Positions 33,301-45,500 of a stretch of 64,000 nucleotides of DNA are shown in pieces. Each line of letters opens with the position of its first letter. Position 1 is the first letter of the stretch. The translations under genes were made by a program, and so were the position numbers. Source of the DNA: Sacculina carcini (taxonomy: Eukaryota; Arthropoda; Thecostraca; Sacculinidae); assembly GCA_916048095.2 (NCBI GenBank), contig OU696594.1, positions 592,001 through 656,000 of the forward strand. Direction: 5' to 3'. The notes below the pieces were generated by a model. That model did no database searches. It was given only the letters and a program-made list of their open reading frames with translations, and was not told where the DNA came from.

Positions 33301-33429
33301 AATGCACGACGCATGCGAGCACAAAAACACAACACATAAAATAAAATAAAAATTTTAATTTTGTAAAAATTTTTAATTTTAAATTTTGTAAAAAAAAAAT
33401 TACACATAAAATTTTTCAATGACAGTCTT

Positions 33430-34555
33430 TTTGACTTGCAAAATATTGTTTGTCCTTTTTGTCTTTTGTTAGTTGCAAGTTTGTCATTTTTTTCGGTCGT
33501 GACACCTGGCAACCCTGCCCAGCGCTCCTCCTAGCAGTAAGCACGTGTGTTTCCCCGCCGTACAGGTCTGATCCCGCGCTCTTGTGTTGTGTTGGTTTTA
33601 TCACATTTATCTCCTTTTTGTGGCTTTTTATGTGACATTAATCATGAGTTCTAAAGAAGGAGATGGAAAGGCGTCCTCTGAGAAGAAAAAGAGGATGATG
33701 TCAATCGAAATGAAGCAAGAGGTAATAGACAAACATGAGCGTGGTGTTCGTGTGAGTGATCTCGTAAAGCAGTACAATCGGTCATCATCCACGATCTGTA
33801 CAATATTGAAACAGAAAGATGCCATAAAAGCTATGAAACCGAGCAAGGGAGTGACTATTCTTTCAGAGATTTCTGTTGTTGTGGATACGTGACAAGGAGC
33901 TGGCAGGAGATACCGTCACGGAGAGAATCGTCTCCGAGAAAGCGCTGTCCATCTACAAGGACCTACAACGTGAGGCAGCGTCAACAGAGGGTGAGACATC
34001 GTCGGGTACACGTGGAGTGTATTTCAAGGCAAGCCATGGCTGGTTTGAGGAATTCAAGAAAAGGACAGGCATCCACTCTGTGGTACGGCATGGCGAAGCA
34101 GCGAGTGCAGATACCAAAGCCGCGGAGGAGTTTACACACCGCTTCGCTTTACTAATTTCGGAAGAAGGTTATATCCCGCAACAAGTGTTTAACTGCGACG
34201 GGACGGGCCTTTTTTGGAAGAAAATGCCACGCAGGACATTCATCACCGCTGAGGAGAAAAAACTGCCGGGCCACAAGCCAATGAAAGATCGACTAACCTT
34301 AGCAGTGTGTGCTAATGCCAGCGGTGACTGCAAAGTAAAGCCACTGCTGGTGTAACATGCAGAGAACCCGCGCGCATTTAAGACTCAAAAAGTCTTGAAA
34401 GAGAGGCTACAGGTGATGTGGAGGGCAAATGCAAAAGCGTGGGTGACCCGGCAGTTCTTCACTGAATGGGTAAATCTAGTCTTTGGCCCTTCAGTGAAGC
34501 AATATCTCCAGGAGAATGACCTTCCCTTGAAATGTTTGCTTGTTCTATTCTATTA
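33430..34555 (+). mobile_element. pogo/Tigger-type DNA transposon, 3'-truncated
   Basis: A 5' UTR (about 33430-33643) and a broken transposase frame up to about 34545. A Helitron-like 5' fragment then takes over at 34556. No right terminus is present. Confidence 0.75.
33644..34545 (+). pseudogene. pogo/Tigger (CENP-B-like) transposase, broken
   Basis: ATG 33644 gives MSSKEGDGKASSEKKKRMMS, then SIEMKQEVIDKHERGVRVSD and QYNRSSSTICTILKQKD, the CENP-B-type N-terminal HTH. A frame change near 33.88 kb leads to ASHGWFEEFKKRTGIHSVVR (second HTH) and QQVFNCDGTGLFWKKMPRRT, with the first DDE-family Asp in NCDGTGLFW. LTLAVCANASGDCKVKPLLV follows, then TAA at the expected position of an aromatic residue. 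HAENPRAFK and WVTRQFFTEWVNLVFGPSVK continue after it. The remaining catalytic residues are lost by truncation. Confidence 0.87.
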
Positions 34556-34668
34556 GGGGTAGGCTAAGTCATGGCCGAGTAGCAGCTCATAGAATATGGA
34601 CCAAGGAGGGTGGGACACACACACAGACACACACACACACTGAGGATCTCTTTTATGTATATAAATAC
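34556..34668 (-). mobile_element. Helitron-like 5' end fragment
   Basis: On the minus strand: TATATACATAAAAGAGATCC, a TG tract, then CCCACCCTCCTTGGTCCAT. This is the same 5' module as at 3324 and 36250. It is truncated against the pogo relic. Confidence 0.65.
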
Positions 34669-34793
34669 ATCATTCAGACAAACGAGATTAAACTGGATTG
34701 CCGCTTTGTAGTTTTCAACTTCTTCTTTGTCGTCTCGATCGCTCGTGCGAGTTTTTGATGATCGCTGTTGAGCTTGTGCAGTAATTCGCCGAT

Positions 34794-34832
34794 GTGTAAC
34801 GTTTCGGAGCAGCCGGTCTCCATCCTCAGACA
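34794..34832 (-). ncRNA. hammerhead ribozyme, PLE fragment F
   Basis: Minus strand: stem I UGU, CUGAGGA, stem II GGAG/CUCC with 8-nt loop, GAAA, ACGU, U at the cleavage position, then ACA pairing with UGU. The core is complete. Confidence 0.8.
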
Positions 34833-35088
34833 ATGTGGTAAAGTAAATGCCGTTTGTTCGTTGTCGAGTGTGTGTTTATATAGGTCGTCAATAGTATGTG
34901 TTATTTTCACGCCTCGTGTATGCGCGCGGTGTGCGAAATTTGCACCTATGGTCGATGACGCCTATGGTTCACGCTACTGCGCGCCGCCGTTTGTGGCACC
35001 TCGCGCATGGGCGCGTCCAGCTCACTGCTTGATGGGGGTCTTTGGGTGGGGAGAACACCTTATTACTCAAATTGCACGTTGATTTTTG

Positions 35089-35141
35089 GGCGCATTGTTG
35101 TTATGTAAATTGCTTCGAAAAGTACATAACAACAATGCGCC
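35089..35141. repeat. 19-bp perfect inverted repeat with 15-nt spacer
   Basis: GGCGCATTGTTGTTATGTA (35089-35107) and its exact complement (35123-35141). It overlaps the last codons of the PLE coding remnant, so one arm is element coding sequence copied in inverse orientation. Confidence 0.9.
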
Positions 35142-35149
35142 ATTCATTA

Positions 35150-36249
35150 ATTCCACTCTTTATGAATTCATATTTGTTTTATTTTATGAATTTAATACAA
35201 ATTTAATATTATGAATTGTTGCACACGACCTGTGGGCTTATACATATATATATTAACGAAATTATCCGATTGTCTGTGTATATTTGCTTGAATATGAGGT
35301 GACATAATTGCACGGGCTCAATTGTATAGATCAGGGGTTTCAAACGTAAACGAAGCTATGAATCATGTTCATGAAATAAAAATGTCCCGGGGGCAGCAGC
35401 TATAGACAATAAAACGTTCAATTTCACCGTGTAGAATGAATTCATATGGAAAACTAACAGATTTGACTTTACGATCCAGAACGGATCGTGTTCGAGCTCT
35501 GAATTAGTCCGCTCGACGGGCGGGTTTAAATATGAGGCGGACTGAGGGAAACTATTATGTCAAAACTTAAATAAAAATCATAAAATTTAGAATTTTCAAT
35601 TTATTAAGATTTGTATGAGCTTACCTTTTTTCTTTTAAATTTGCCAAATTTCTTATGCATTAAATGTTAATTTCATTTTATGAATTGATCTGCACAACGG
35701 GCGGGATGTAATGCTAGACGGTGATGTTGAGTTATAAATATATTTTGGAAACATTATGATGAAAAAGTATAGTCATTTTTCATTGCTTCGTGTCTGAGTT
35801 CTGGATTATTCAACACGACGGGCAGGCTTAAATATGAGGCGGTTTAGTCAAACTAATATCAAAATATAGAAATTTTGACTTGTTATGGGCTTACTCCACT
35901 CATATTTAATTCATAATCCTATTCTCTTATGAATTGAATACACATTTAATAGTATTAATTGTTTCGCACGACGGGCGGGTTTACATGCTAGAATTTCCAT
36001 TGTTTGTTACGTGTTAGTGTTCAGAATTATTCCGCACAATGCGTGGGTTTATATATGAGGCGAGTGGAGGGAAAATATTATGTAAAAATAAAAATGAAAA
36101 TACTCACACTTGGACTTTTCTATTGAGTAAGATATTTATGAGTTTACATTTTGTCTTTTATTATTTGAATTTTTTATGAATAAAAATGTTTATAAATATG
36201 AATTTCATTATATGAATAGCTCCGCACAGCGGGCGGGCTTAAATGCTAG
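35150..36249 (+). mobile_element. Helitron-like units ending in CTAG
   Basis: Several degenerate units, each with a CGACGGGCGGG-type motif (near 35515, 35695, 35818, 35970, 36225). The last has CCGC/GCGG hairpin arms (36222-36225, 36233-36236), then nine bases and CTAG at 36246-36249. The spacing fits a Helitron 3' terminus. No coding. Confidence 0.65.
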
Positions 36250-38375
36250 TCTATATATATATAAAACAGATCCTCTGTCTGTCTATCTGTGTGTCTGTCC
36301 CACCCTCCTTGGTCCATTTTTCTGCCAACTACTTCTCGGCAACCACTTGGGGTACCCGCTAACAATTTACACCACCATGTTCAAAAAATTCTTGTTTACA
36401 CGATGTAAATTGTCTAACTTAGCCTAGTCTAACCTGTTTTAATTATTGACGGAGTTATTTTCCTTCAACACTCCTCAAATTTAAGCCCGTCCTTCGTGCG
36501 GAGTTATTCAGAAGTGTAACACTATCAAAACAATGGAGCTTCCTGTCATCTCTATAATTCCAGGATAATGCTTCCTTTGAAGCAACATATGCATATAGTT
36601 GGCATTATATGATATTGCAGCCCATATGCATATGCAACTTGTAATTAAACCAATTACATTACACAGTTATATTCAGTAGTTTACTTTGTTGCCAGTAGCA
36701 TTTTTCCCGCCCTTAGTGCGGAACAATTCATGTGTAAATATTGAGAACAATATAACCTTTCTATTCAGTATAGTGTAGGATTAATTAAAACGTACGCAAT
36801 AAAACCACACCATCAATGATTGGAGCTAATATTATGCATTCTTAAAAGTAATTGCACTTCAGTGGAATTAAATCCGTGTACAGTGGACACTGTGTTCATG
36901 TGTACATATGGACAGCGGTATAATCAGTGTACATGTGGACAGCGGTTCGCTTCTTGATGCGCTCCAACAATTTCTTCCTCTGAAAAAACCTAGCCAGTGA
37001 ATTGTCTGTGACAAACATGCATGTGAAACATCCACACTTCTTGATGGTGTACACATCTTTGCAGAGCAACGCTGCGGAACAATGCTGGAAGACATTCCTC
37101 ATGAGCTGTTTATGATGCCAAATCTTATTGACGTGATGTTATGTGATATCAACCATAAATGTACATTTGGATCGTGTGTGCTCAATTGAAATCGACTTTA
37201 GTCCGTGCAAGCCCTATACTATTTTCATGACTAATTGCATAATTCATCAATATTCAATATTCAGTCATCAATATTCAACTTGTGCATGTATCTCATCCAG
37301 TGTCCAGCAAGGCCATTCAACGATGCTCAGTAGCTGTTTTGCAGGCAGTTTTATCAATGTACTGATGTGGCTGCTGAGAGATTGCTAGACTCGCTATTGT
37401 ACGGCTGTAGCTGGCATCTTTTTCCAGGTTGTTTGCGAACACAAACTTTGGCCTCAGTCGGTGCTCTGTTTCACTTTCTGTCGTTTTCCAGAAGTTTCGA
37501 GTTGTTGTACGCTTTTCTTAATTGTCCTGGTGACCTGACAATTACATTCGATGAAGGCTATGAAACCTTGTCGCTTGATTCCATGTACAAGCCAACTCTC
37601 GAAGCGCACCTACTGTGAAAGTGATGCTCAGCTGCCACTTCATATGTTTCGAGTCGAATTATGTCTGGATGATTATCTCCTTCTGGGCCATTCTTGCACT
37701 AGCCATCGGTACATTGCTCACGTGGAACAACACTTGGTGTTCAAGCAAAGTTCACCGTAATATCACGTTGATGAAATGACGAGATTCTGTGAGATGTCTT
37801 ACGATTTTAGCTTAAAGGATTGCATGAATGACCTGTTAAAGCGCTCATTGTTCCAATTGTTCACTGCAGCTGCTGATTTTTCGGTATATTTGTGAATGCG
37901 AGTCTTAGGTGAACGCTTAGATACTCATCAATATTTCTGCCTAATCATCCTGACTTTTACTTTGTTATGCTTCTGATCATGATGAAGAACTTCATTGGCT
38001 GCATCTGTATCCAAACACTTGACGGAATTGTATACTCAAGTTATTGCATGGTTGATTGTTAATCAAGTATTGGTACTTTTGTTCAAAACAACATTTTCAA
38101 CCACAAACATTTCAAATGGATATTGGAAACATACACTGATTATACCCAACGTGTACGATCTCTGAGATGAATGACAAACAACTTGAGGATATTTCAGCGT
38201 GCACGGCATCATATGCATTGAACTAGGATTGAATGTCAACTGGAAAATGTAATCTGTGCTGTTTCGTATTATGCGTGAGTATACTGTGCTTTATGAGAAA
38301 CGGTTGACTGTCACAACAGTATAATCCATTTGGACATGGTTGAGATGACGTTTTTGCCTCGAGCAGAGTATGTCA
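36250..38375 (+). repeat. uncharacterised 2.1-kb repeat, copy 2
   Basis: Begins TCTATATATATATAAAACAG directly after the CTAG of the preceding unit and parallels 7219-9398 to the shared GCAGAGTATGTCA. Small indels and many substitutions shift every open frame relative to copy 1, arguing against coding. The 27-bp subrepeat has two copies here. Confidence 0.75.
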
Positions 38376-38855
38376 CTATAGTGCCACTAGATTTTGCCAA
38401 ACATTGTGAGTGTAGCCAATTACAGATCGAGAGAATTTTTTTATGAGCGCCACTAACCTATCAGCTTCAAATGAACTCTACACAGGTGATAAAATCAAGT
38501 GAGGTACAGACATAAAAAAACAGGAGTTTCCAAACGTGTTGATTTTCATGATCAGAGTTCCCATCAGCGAATTTGGTTGTTGGATTAAATGTGATGAAAA
38601 CGGTATTCCATTATGAGTGCATTAGTTAAGCAAGCGCTCATTCTTCCGTGTGTATGCTGCAGCGACATTGTACTTGGACTAAACAATACATAACTGTACA
38701 ATGTTCTCGACATTTCACCGCTCAGTGTTGACCCTTCATCTGAATGTGACATTCTACTCTGATACGTTTGATCAGTACTATATAGAGCGTGCTCTGAAAC
38801 AGCTTCAACATTCATGGCTAAATAACTAAAATTGTTGAACAAGTGCCGCTTTCCA
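38376..38855. other. no recognised feature
   Basis: Sequence after the 2.1-kb repeat. A 136-aa minus frame (38585-38995) runs through it, but no known domain is seen. Confidence 0.4.
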
Positions 38856-39300
38856 TGATACAAACAAACAAACAAACATGTATTTGATATAGCGCCAAGT
38901 AGTGCAGAGGCGCGTAAAAGAGATAAACTGGTGCGAACAATATATAGGAGTATTAGCTCATAGATGGAAAATAAATGAACCAGCAAAAATAACACACATG
39001 ATAAAAAAGAGAAATACGAGTATAAAACAGCAAAAGAAATATCTTACACAGTAACATACATCACATCACACATCACATCATAGATTAACACTGGTAACCT
39101 AGAAATACGAATGTAGAGAGAACAAGATTTAGTGCTGTCGGAATGGAGGAGTTAGAGGTGTGGGCAAAGATAGCAAAAAATTTTGCAGAGCAGAAGAGAA
39201 TGAGGAGTATGATTTTTGCTTCAGGACATGAGAAGGAAGTTGATTGTAAAGACGGGGAGCAGAAAACTAGAATGACTTGGCTGACCAGTGGCAGATACGT
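38856..39300 (-). pseudogene. LINE 3' fragment
   Basis: The minus strand reads WSAKSF, then FSAPRLYNQLPSHVLKQKSY and SSFSSALQNFL. This matches the C-terminus of the LINE at 13.4 kb (WSAKSFYFSAPLLYNSLP). The 3' end has GCGCC...GGCGCTATATCAAATACATG and a (TTTG)n tail (38865-38880 on the plus strand as AAAC). Confidence 0.75.
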
Positions 39301-39360
39301 GTTGTAATTGAGAGTTATCCAATGTAATTGTCCGTAACCCGTCCAAATTTCCCACTAGCG

Positions 39361-39701
39361 TAGTGGTTCTTGACGGTTTTCATTATTCGCACCCTTTCCA
39401 AACCAGCAGTTATTTTTCGCACCCTTTCCACCAGTGATTATATAAATTTGGGCAATTACCGACTGGTGTGCAATGGAAGAGCTGCCAAGTGGGAAGCTAA
39501 ATATAACAGAACAGGAATAGAACAGGATAACTATCTGTGTTTTTATAATTCAAATTCGTATATTTTTGCTTTTGCTATTTTTGCTTGATATTTACTTTGA
39601 TGTAACAACTGAATTTGTTGAATTGATCACTGATGTTGTAAAAATGAAGACACGGGTCATTTAGAAGTGTGTAATCAGAGAATAACGGTTGACAACCACT
39701 G
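39361..39701. mobile_element. candidate hAT MITE
   Basis: Ends TAGTGGTTCTTGACGG and, reverse-complemented, CAGTGGTTGTCAACCG: 13 of 16 match. This resembles hAT terminal repeats. The 8-bp flanks match only in part, and no transposase is encoded. Confidence 0.45.
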
Positions 39702-41839
39702 CCCTAGATTATTGAATTAAACAAAGGATTAGACAAGATTTTTCCGTGAAAATGTATAAAGAATGAGTAAAAGAATATGCTTTGCTTCAATTTTCATACG
39801 AACCCTCACGCGTCTTAGGAACCAGGTTCGCACACTTAGGCGTGCGAGCAACTCCGGTTTAGAAATTGCATTATTGGGCTCTAGTACCAAGTGATCCAAC
39901 GTACCATCTGGTCCAACGCTGATACGATGCGATGAACACCGGCCGAGCGATGACTCGCCGGTCGTGAGTGAATCTGACAGTGGCGTATCTAGAAACTGAA
40001 ATATGCGAGTGATCAGCTATAAGCAGAAGCTATAAGCTATATTTATTAGCTGTATGTTATATCCGAACCTCATTACAGGTATACAGAGCCTAAGCTAACC
40101 AAGTCTTGCCTAACATAACCCACCTAAGCCAACCAAACATTATCTGACCTAACCTAACTAAAGCTAACTTACCCTACCATAAACTTCACATAGCTGATAA
40201 AAATCAACGCCACCTAGATACAGGCCGTTTCACGAAAGTATGACGTCATCGGTTCAAGTGATTGACTCGTACGGGCGATACGCGTTGCCATGTGTTAATG
40301 CGGGTGTTTGACTGGCATTCCGGTTCAACTGACTTGGAAAATCATGTGCCCAATATACAAAGCTTCAAATACAATTACAAATGGAATAACTGAATATATT
40401 ATAAAACCACACAGGCATAAAAAAGTCACAACACAGACATGCAACCACTATACACGAGACAATGTGGAACGTTTTCGCTTCAATTTCTCTCTAATTAAAT
40501 GTAGATGAATGTCTGTCACATCAATTATTGTTCAGAAGAACATTTAAAGCGGAAAAGCATTTTCTAGAGCATGACACCTATCTATTGCTCGCTGGTTTCC
40601 AACAATACTCAATTTATCATACTTGGTATACTTCTGCACAGTTAAAACCAAAGCAAAACAATATTATCAACATCACTATAATATAACAGACTTCGGCGAC
40701 CAATTTATCTCAAATACGAGAAATGATCGGATGATATGGTTTCACTTCGCGCAGCCAAAATGTTTTTACATGAATTACAATCCTGTTTTTGATAATAGCA
40801 ATATTAAATACAATAACATGCAACATATACGATCACTGGATAATGAGAATGCGGAATATCAGCGTCACATATACGAAAGATGAGACATTCAGCAACATCT
40901 TAAAAAATATAACGAAAGTATTCCGCGGAACACGTTAAATATTTCAAATCAATATTGTCTGAAGTGATAAAATCAATATTGCCTGATGAAATCAATATAT
41001 ATATATGAATAGTATTCGATGTGATAATGCACGACAATCCCAGCTCATTGGCACAATACTTCGTGATCTCACAGAGCGCATATGTTGTGTGATATGTGAT
41101 GTGTGATACACAGCCAAAATGTCTCTAGTCAAACCGACCATATTCCTGTCTGACATTCATCCATCCAACCATCTCAATAAACGCTGCAAAAACAAATGCC
41201 TGGCATCCATAGCTGCATCAGTCAACAGATGAGAATAAGCATTTCTCAACCTGGAGTCTTTACACGGTGTCATTACATTACAAATAGTCCACCAACGCAA
41301 AATTATTTAAATATAATGAGCAGTACCTTCAGAGAAACCAGGATTATTTGTAGCACCCAATGATCTTAGAGCCAACACCGCAAAATCACTCCTAACATTC
41401 AGTACAGGTTTAACACTTTGTCCTTCAATACTCGACGGACGAACAGCTTTGAGCGACAAACCGTACGATGATCAATAAATTCGAGCATTAGCACACTGGA
41501 TTTTGTGTCTTTCCTCCATAAAAACACAAACAATTTGAAACAATACCTGATTTAAGCGTGATTCACACAATCTCTATGATGCTAATATGATTGAAGATGC
41601 TCCGGTGTGCTTGGATATTTCCATGACACGCTATATAGTAATTTTTGCTTTTCTGGGAATGAGAACATGCTGAATTTAGACTATCGGTCGTCATTCCTTT
41701 TTGCTCCCCGGAACACAGCTTCAGGAATTTCCTGATAATACATCATAATGAACACAAACAATAAAGCATCAATATATCTGTGATAAACTAAACATTTCAT
41801 ACTACCCGCAGTTATTTATAATGATTAATATTAATTGGT
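39702..41839. other. no recognised gene
   Basis: About 2.1 kb with no repeat family or protein domain I recognise. Short frames (66 aa at 40308, 86 aa at 40623) have no recognisable features. A degenerate CCTAA/CTAAC-rich patch lies at 40085-40180. Confidence 0.4.
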
Positions 41840-42011
41840 ATTTTAAGCGCGTACCATAATGTGACTATATGACACGTCCTGCTATGAACCAATATATAGC
41901 GATGCCACCCAGTAAACTCAAGCGGGTATTTATATTCGCACACGGGCCAAGATTCGAACCGCGAGCCTCTGACGCAAGATTTCAGCGCCTTAGCCACTGA
42001 ACTACTCGAGA
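41840..42011 (-). mobile_element. tRNA-derived SINE
   Basis: Minus strand: TCGAGTAGTTCAGTGGCTAA (box A) and CGCGGTTCGAATC (box B), ending TACGCGCTTAAAATACC. The head and GCGCTTAAAA tail junction match the 11.6-kb SINE. Confidence 0.75.
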
Positions 42012-42208
42012 TCTGAAATGATTTCTGTTATATATTGTCGCTAATGAGTTTCGAGCATCACTAATATATATATATTGCATGATCTATAACCTAATTTTAA
42101 ACAACCAATTTAGACGAAAAGCGAAATACTAGCAGCTACAAAGCTAAACAGCTAAACAGTGTTCACCTCTGTTGATTTATAACTATGATGGTATGCAAAT
42201 ACATATAA

Positions 42209-42497
42209 TTTAGCGTGGAAAACACTAGGAATTGATGCAAGTTTAATATCACACGAGAGCGAGAAGACACGATGTGTATGCTACGAGCGCGCCAGCAAGA
42301 AGAAGGAAAACGCGGGGTATCGAGCACAGTGACAGTGTCACACAATATGCATGCCAAGATTTGTGGCATGATATTTACAATTAAACATGAGACACACATA
42401 AGAAGATATGATGAAATAAACTATATGGTACACAGATAAAATAACAATGTAATACTCAAACACACGGCGCAGTCGCGAACGCGGCGCAGTCGCTACA
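42209..42497 (-). repeat. 3' LTR of gypsy element
   Basis: 289 bp. On the minus strand it starts TGTAGCGACTGCGCC and ends CCACGCTAAA. No difference from the 5' LTR was noticed by eye. Confidence 0.93.
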
Positions 42498-42511
42498 TCA
42501 CCTCCCCCCTA
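42498..42511 (-). promoter_or_regulatory. polypurine tract
   Basis: Minus strand TAGGGGGGAGGTGA, immediately before the 3' LTR. It primes plus-strand DNA synthesis. Confidence 0.88.
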
Positions 42512-45500
42512 TCTGTAGCGGGCCGGCAGTTGCACTGCGCGGCCGGAACGCGTGTAATGAACGACGGTGTCTCTGACTAGCGGCGGCGCCGGCGCTGTAG
42601 AGTCCGAGGCGTTCTGCGGCGTCGCAGGCGCCGAGTGGTCGATGGCGTCGGTGGATGTCGGTGACGGTGTCGCGACGTTCAGCTGCAGTGGGAGGTAGAA
42701 ATTTCGTCCCCGACACGCGACGCGCCGTTGCTGGTGGACGGGGCGTGACGGTATCCAGTGTACCACCGGGGCGTTGACGAACACCACCGTTTTTACGGTT
42801 GACGCCGTCGGACGGGTTCTCCGTAGAATGGACTTTGGCGCGTCTGACCCTGGACTCTCACAGTGTGTCGGTGGTCGGTTGATGTGTGGGGATTGCCCGT
42901 CTTCACCCGGCGTAAGTTCCAGGTGAGCCGGAATACAGCGGTCAATGCTCACGCGGGTTTGACGGGCGCCGCTTCGGATGGACAGCGTTTTCTCGTCGCG
43001 TTCGGCAACACTGAATGGTCCGCGGTAGACCGGCGACAGACCTGAGTGGCCGTCGGCACGAACAAAGACGTGCGTGCACGAACGAAGGGCGTGCGGCACG
43101 TGTGACTGGTGCTGTGTCTGGCGTGGCGGCGTCGGGCGAAGCTCATGCATGGCAGCTTTGAGTCGCTCACAAAACGTGATGGGTGACAATTCCGGTGCAG
43201 CGGAAGGTGTCACCAATTCACCTGGCAAACGAAGCGGCTCGCCGTAAACCAGTTCCGCACTGGAGCACCCGATGTCGGTCTTGACGGCCGAGCGTATGCC
43301 GAGCAGCACCAGCGGGAGACGGTCGGTCCAGTTGTTGTTGTTGCAGGTCGCGCGCAAACTGGCCTTGAGCTGCCGGTGGGCCCGCTCAACGAGGCCGTTC
43401 GCCTGAGGGTGGTACGCTGTGGTGCGCTTCTTCTTGACACCCAGAAGCGTCATCAATGAGGACCACAACCGCGACTAGAATTGCGGACCTTGATCGCTCA
43501 CGATCGAGTCGGGCACCCCGAAACGTGCGATCCACTGTCGCAGCAACGCCTTCGCGACATCCTCGGCTGTGGTGCGAGCCAGCGGAATTGCTTCGATCCA
43601 TCGCGTGTAGCGGTCGATGATCGTCAGCATGTGCGTGAACCCGTCTGAGGTCGGCAGGGGACCCACCAAGTCGATATGGAGGTCGGCGAATCGGCTGGAT
43701 GGAGGGCGGAAGGCATGTGGTGCTGCACGCGTGTGTCGGTGTGTCTTGGCGCGTTGACACTGAAGGCATGTTCGAATCCAGCTCTGGACATCTTTTTTCA
43801 GTCCGCGCCACACGAACCGCTCGGCTACCATCTTCTGACTGGCGGCTACGCCCGGGTGTGCGAGGTCGTGGAGCAGGTTGAAGAACGGCCGCCGCAGTGC
43901 CGTCGGCAGCACTGGACGACACCGGCCGGTCGAGTAGTCGCACCACAGACGGCGCCCGCAGTCGAGCGGCACGTGCCTCAGCTTCAGGGAGTGATCCCCG
44001 TCAGCGGCCTGCACCAGCTGTAGCGTGTCGGCGTCCTCCTGTTGCGCGTCGGCCAGCGCTGAAAAATCGTCGAACGGCGGCGTCGGAGCGACCAGCATGC
44101 CGACGGTGCGCGAGAGGGCGTCGGCCACTGGGTTTTGCTCGCCGGGAACGTGTCTGATGTCCGACGTGAATTGTGACACGTAGTCCAGATGGCGCACCTC
44201 CCGTGGCGAGTACGTGTCGGCTCCCGAACCGATGGCTGACGTGAGCGGCTTATGGTCGGTGAAAAGGGTGAAAGTTCGGCCCTCCAGCGTGTGGCGGAAG
44301 TGGCGCACGGCGCTGTACGCGGCCAACAGCTCCCTGCCGAACGTGCTGTAGCGCCTCTCGGTCGGTGTCAGTTGTCGCGAGTGGAAGCTCAGTGGCCTCC
44401 AGACTCCGTCGACGTACTGGTGCAGTACACCACCGACTCCTGTGGCGGACGCGTCTACCTGCACGCTCAGTGGGGCCCCGGTGACCGGGAAGGCCAGCTG
44501 CACGATGTCGGTGAGTGCTCGTTTGGCCCGGGAGAAAGCATCTAGGGCGTCCGGCGTCCATGTGACCGGCTTCTGTGAGCGCTTCGTCCTCGTGTCGATT
44601 AGCGCGTGTAGTGGGGCGAGCAGTTGGGATGCCTGCGGTATCAGCCGGTGGTAGAACGTTACCATCCCGATGAAACGGCGTAGCTGCGCCTGTGTGGCCG
44701 GCTCGGGAAAGCTCTGTACCTCGGCCGCTTTCTTGGCCGTGGGCGCCACCCCGGCGTGAGACAGATGGTGTCCGAGGAAGTCTAGCTCCGACACGCCCAC
44801 GACACATTTGCCGACGTTGAGCTGCACTCCGATGTCGTTGAGTCGCTGCAAAACAGCGCGCAGATGTCGCTCGTGCTCGTCCACCGACTTGCTGGCCACG
44901 AGTATGTCGTCTACATACGCAAAACAGCCGTCGACGCCCCGAAGTGCCTCGTCCAGGAAACGCTGGAACGTTTGTGCGGCAGACCGCAGGCCAAAGCACA
45001 GCCTGCGAAACTCAAAGAGGCCGAACGGCGTCACCACGGCGGTCTTCGGCACGTCCTCTTCTGCGACAGGTATGTGGTGATATGCGCGCACAATGTCGAG
45101 CCGCGAAAAAACGGTGGAGCCGGCGAGTTGGGCGACGCTGTCGTGCAGAAACGGCACCGGGTACCGGTCGGGTTTGGTGATGGCGTTGAGTGCGCGGTAG
45201 TCGCCGCACACTCGCAGACCACCGTCCGCCTTGGGAACCACGTGGAGCGGGCTCGACCATGCGCTGGACGAGCGTCGGACGATGCCCAGCGATAGCAGTC
45301 TGTCAAACTCTCGCCGCACTGCCGCGAGTTTTTCCGGTGCGAGGCGACGGACGCGGCCGTACACCGGCTGTCCCTGTGTCGGGATGCGGTGCACCGTGTT
45401 GTGTACCGGCGGCCGGTTGAAGTCGGGCTGTGCGGTGATCGTCGGGAACTCCTGCAGTACGTGCTCCCAGTTCATGGGGTTCACACTCATGATACCACAC

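Larger units (their letters stand above)
31205..33345 (-). mobile_element. LINE copy A with 2A leader, missing its 3' end
   Basis: Minus-strand LINE with a leader and 2A motif, an AP endonuclease and the first part of the RT, ending abruptly at 31205 in 340-bp satellite sequence. Its RT part is nearly identical to copy B at 58.1-60.1 kb, which supplies the missing 3' half. Loss of the 3' end is unusual for a LINE copy and suggests deletion or recombination after insertion. Confidence 0.85.
34670..35141 (-). mobile_element. Penelope-like element fragment F
   Basis: The terminal block (CAGACAAACGAGATTAAACT...) with an intact minus-strand hammerhead at 34794-34832, a UTR-like stretch, then a coding remnant at about 35060-35115 reading FEAIYITTMRPKINVQFE on the minus strand (end of GIY-YIG). 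It is bounded on the right by a 19-bp perfect inverted repeat. Confidence 0.75.

Noticed and set aside
40085..40180. Telomere-like CCTAA/CTAACC repeats
   Set aside because: Too irregular, only scattered matches, no tandem register.
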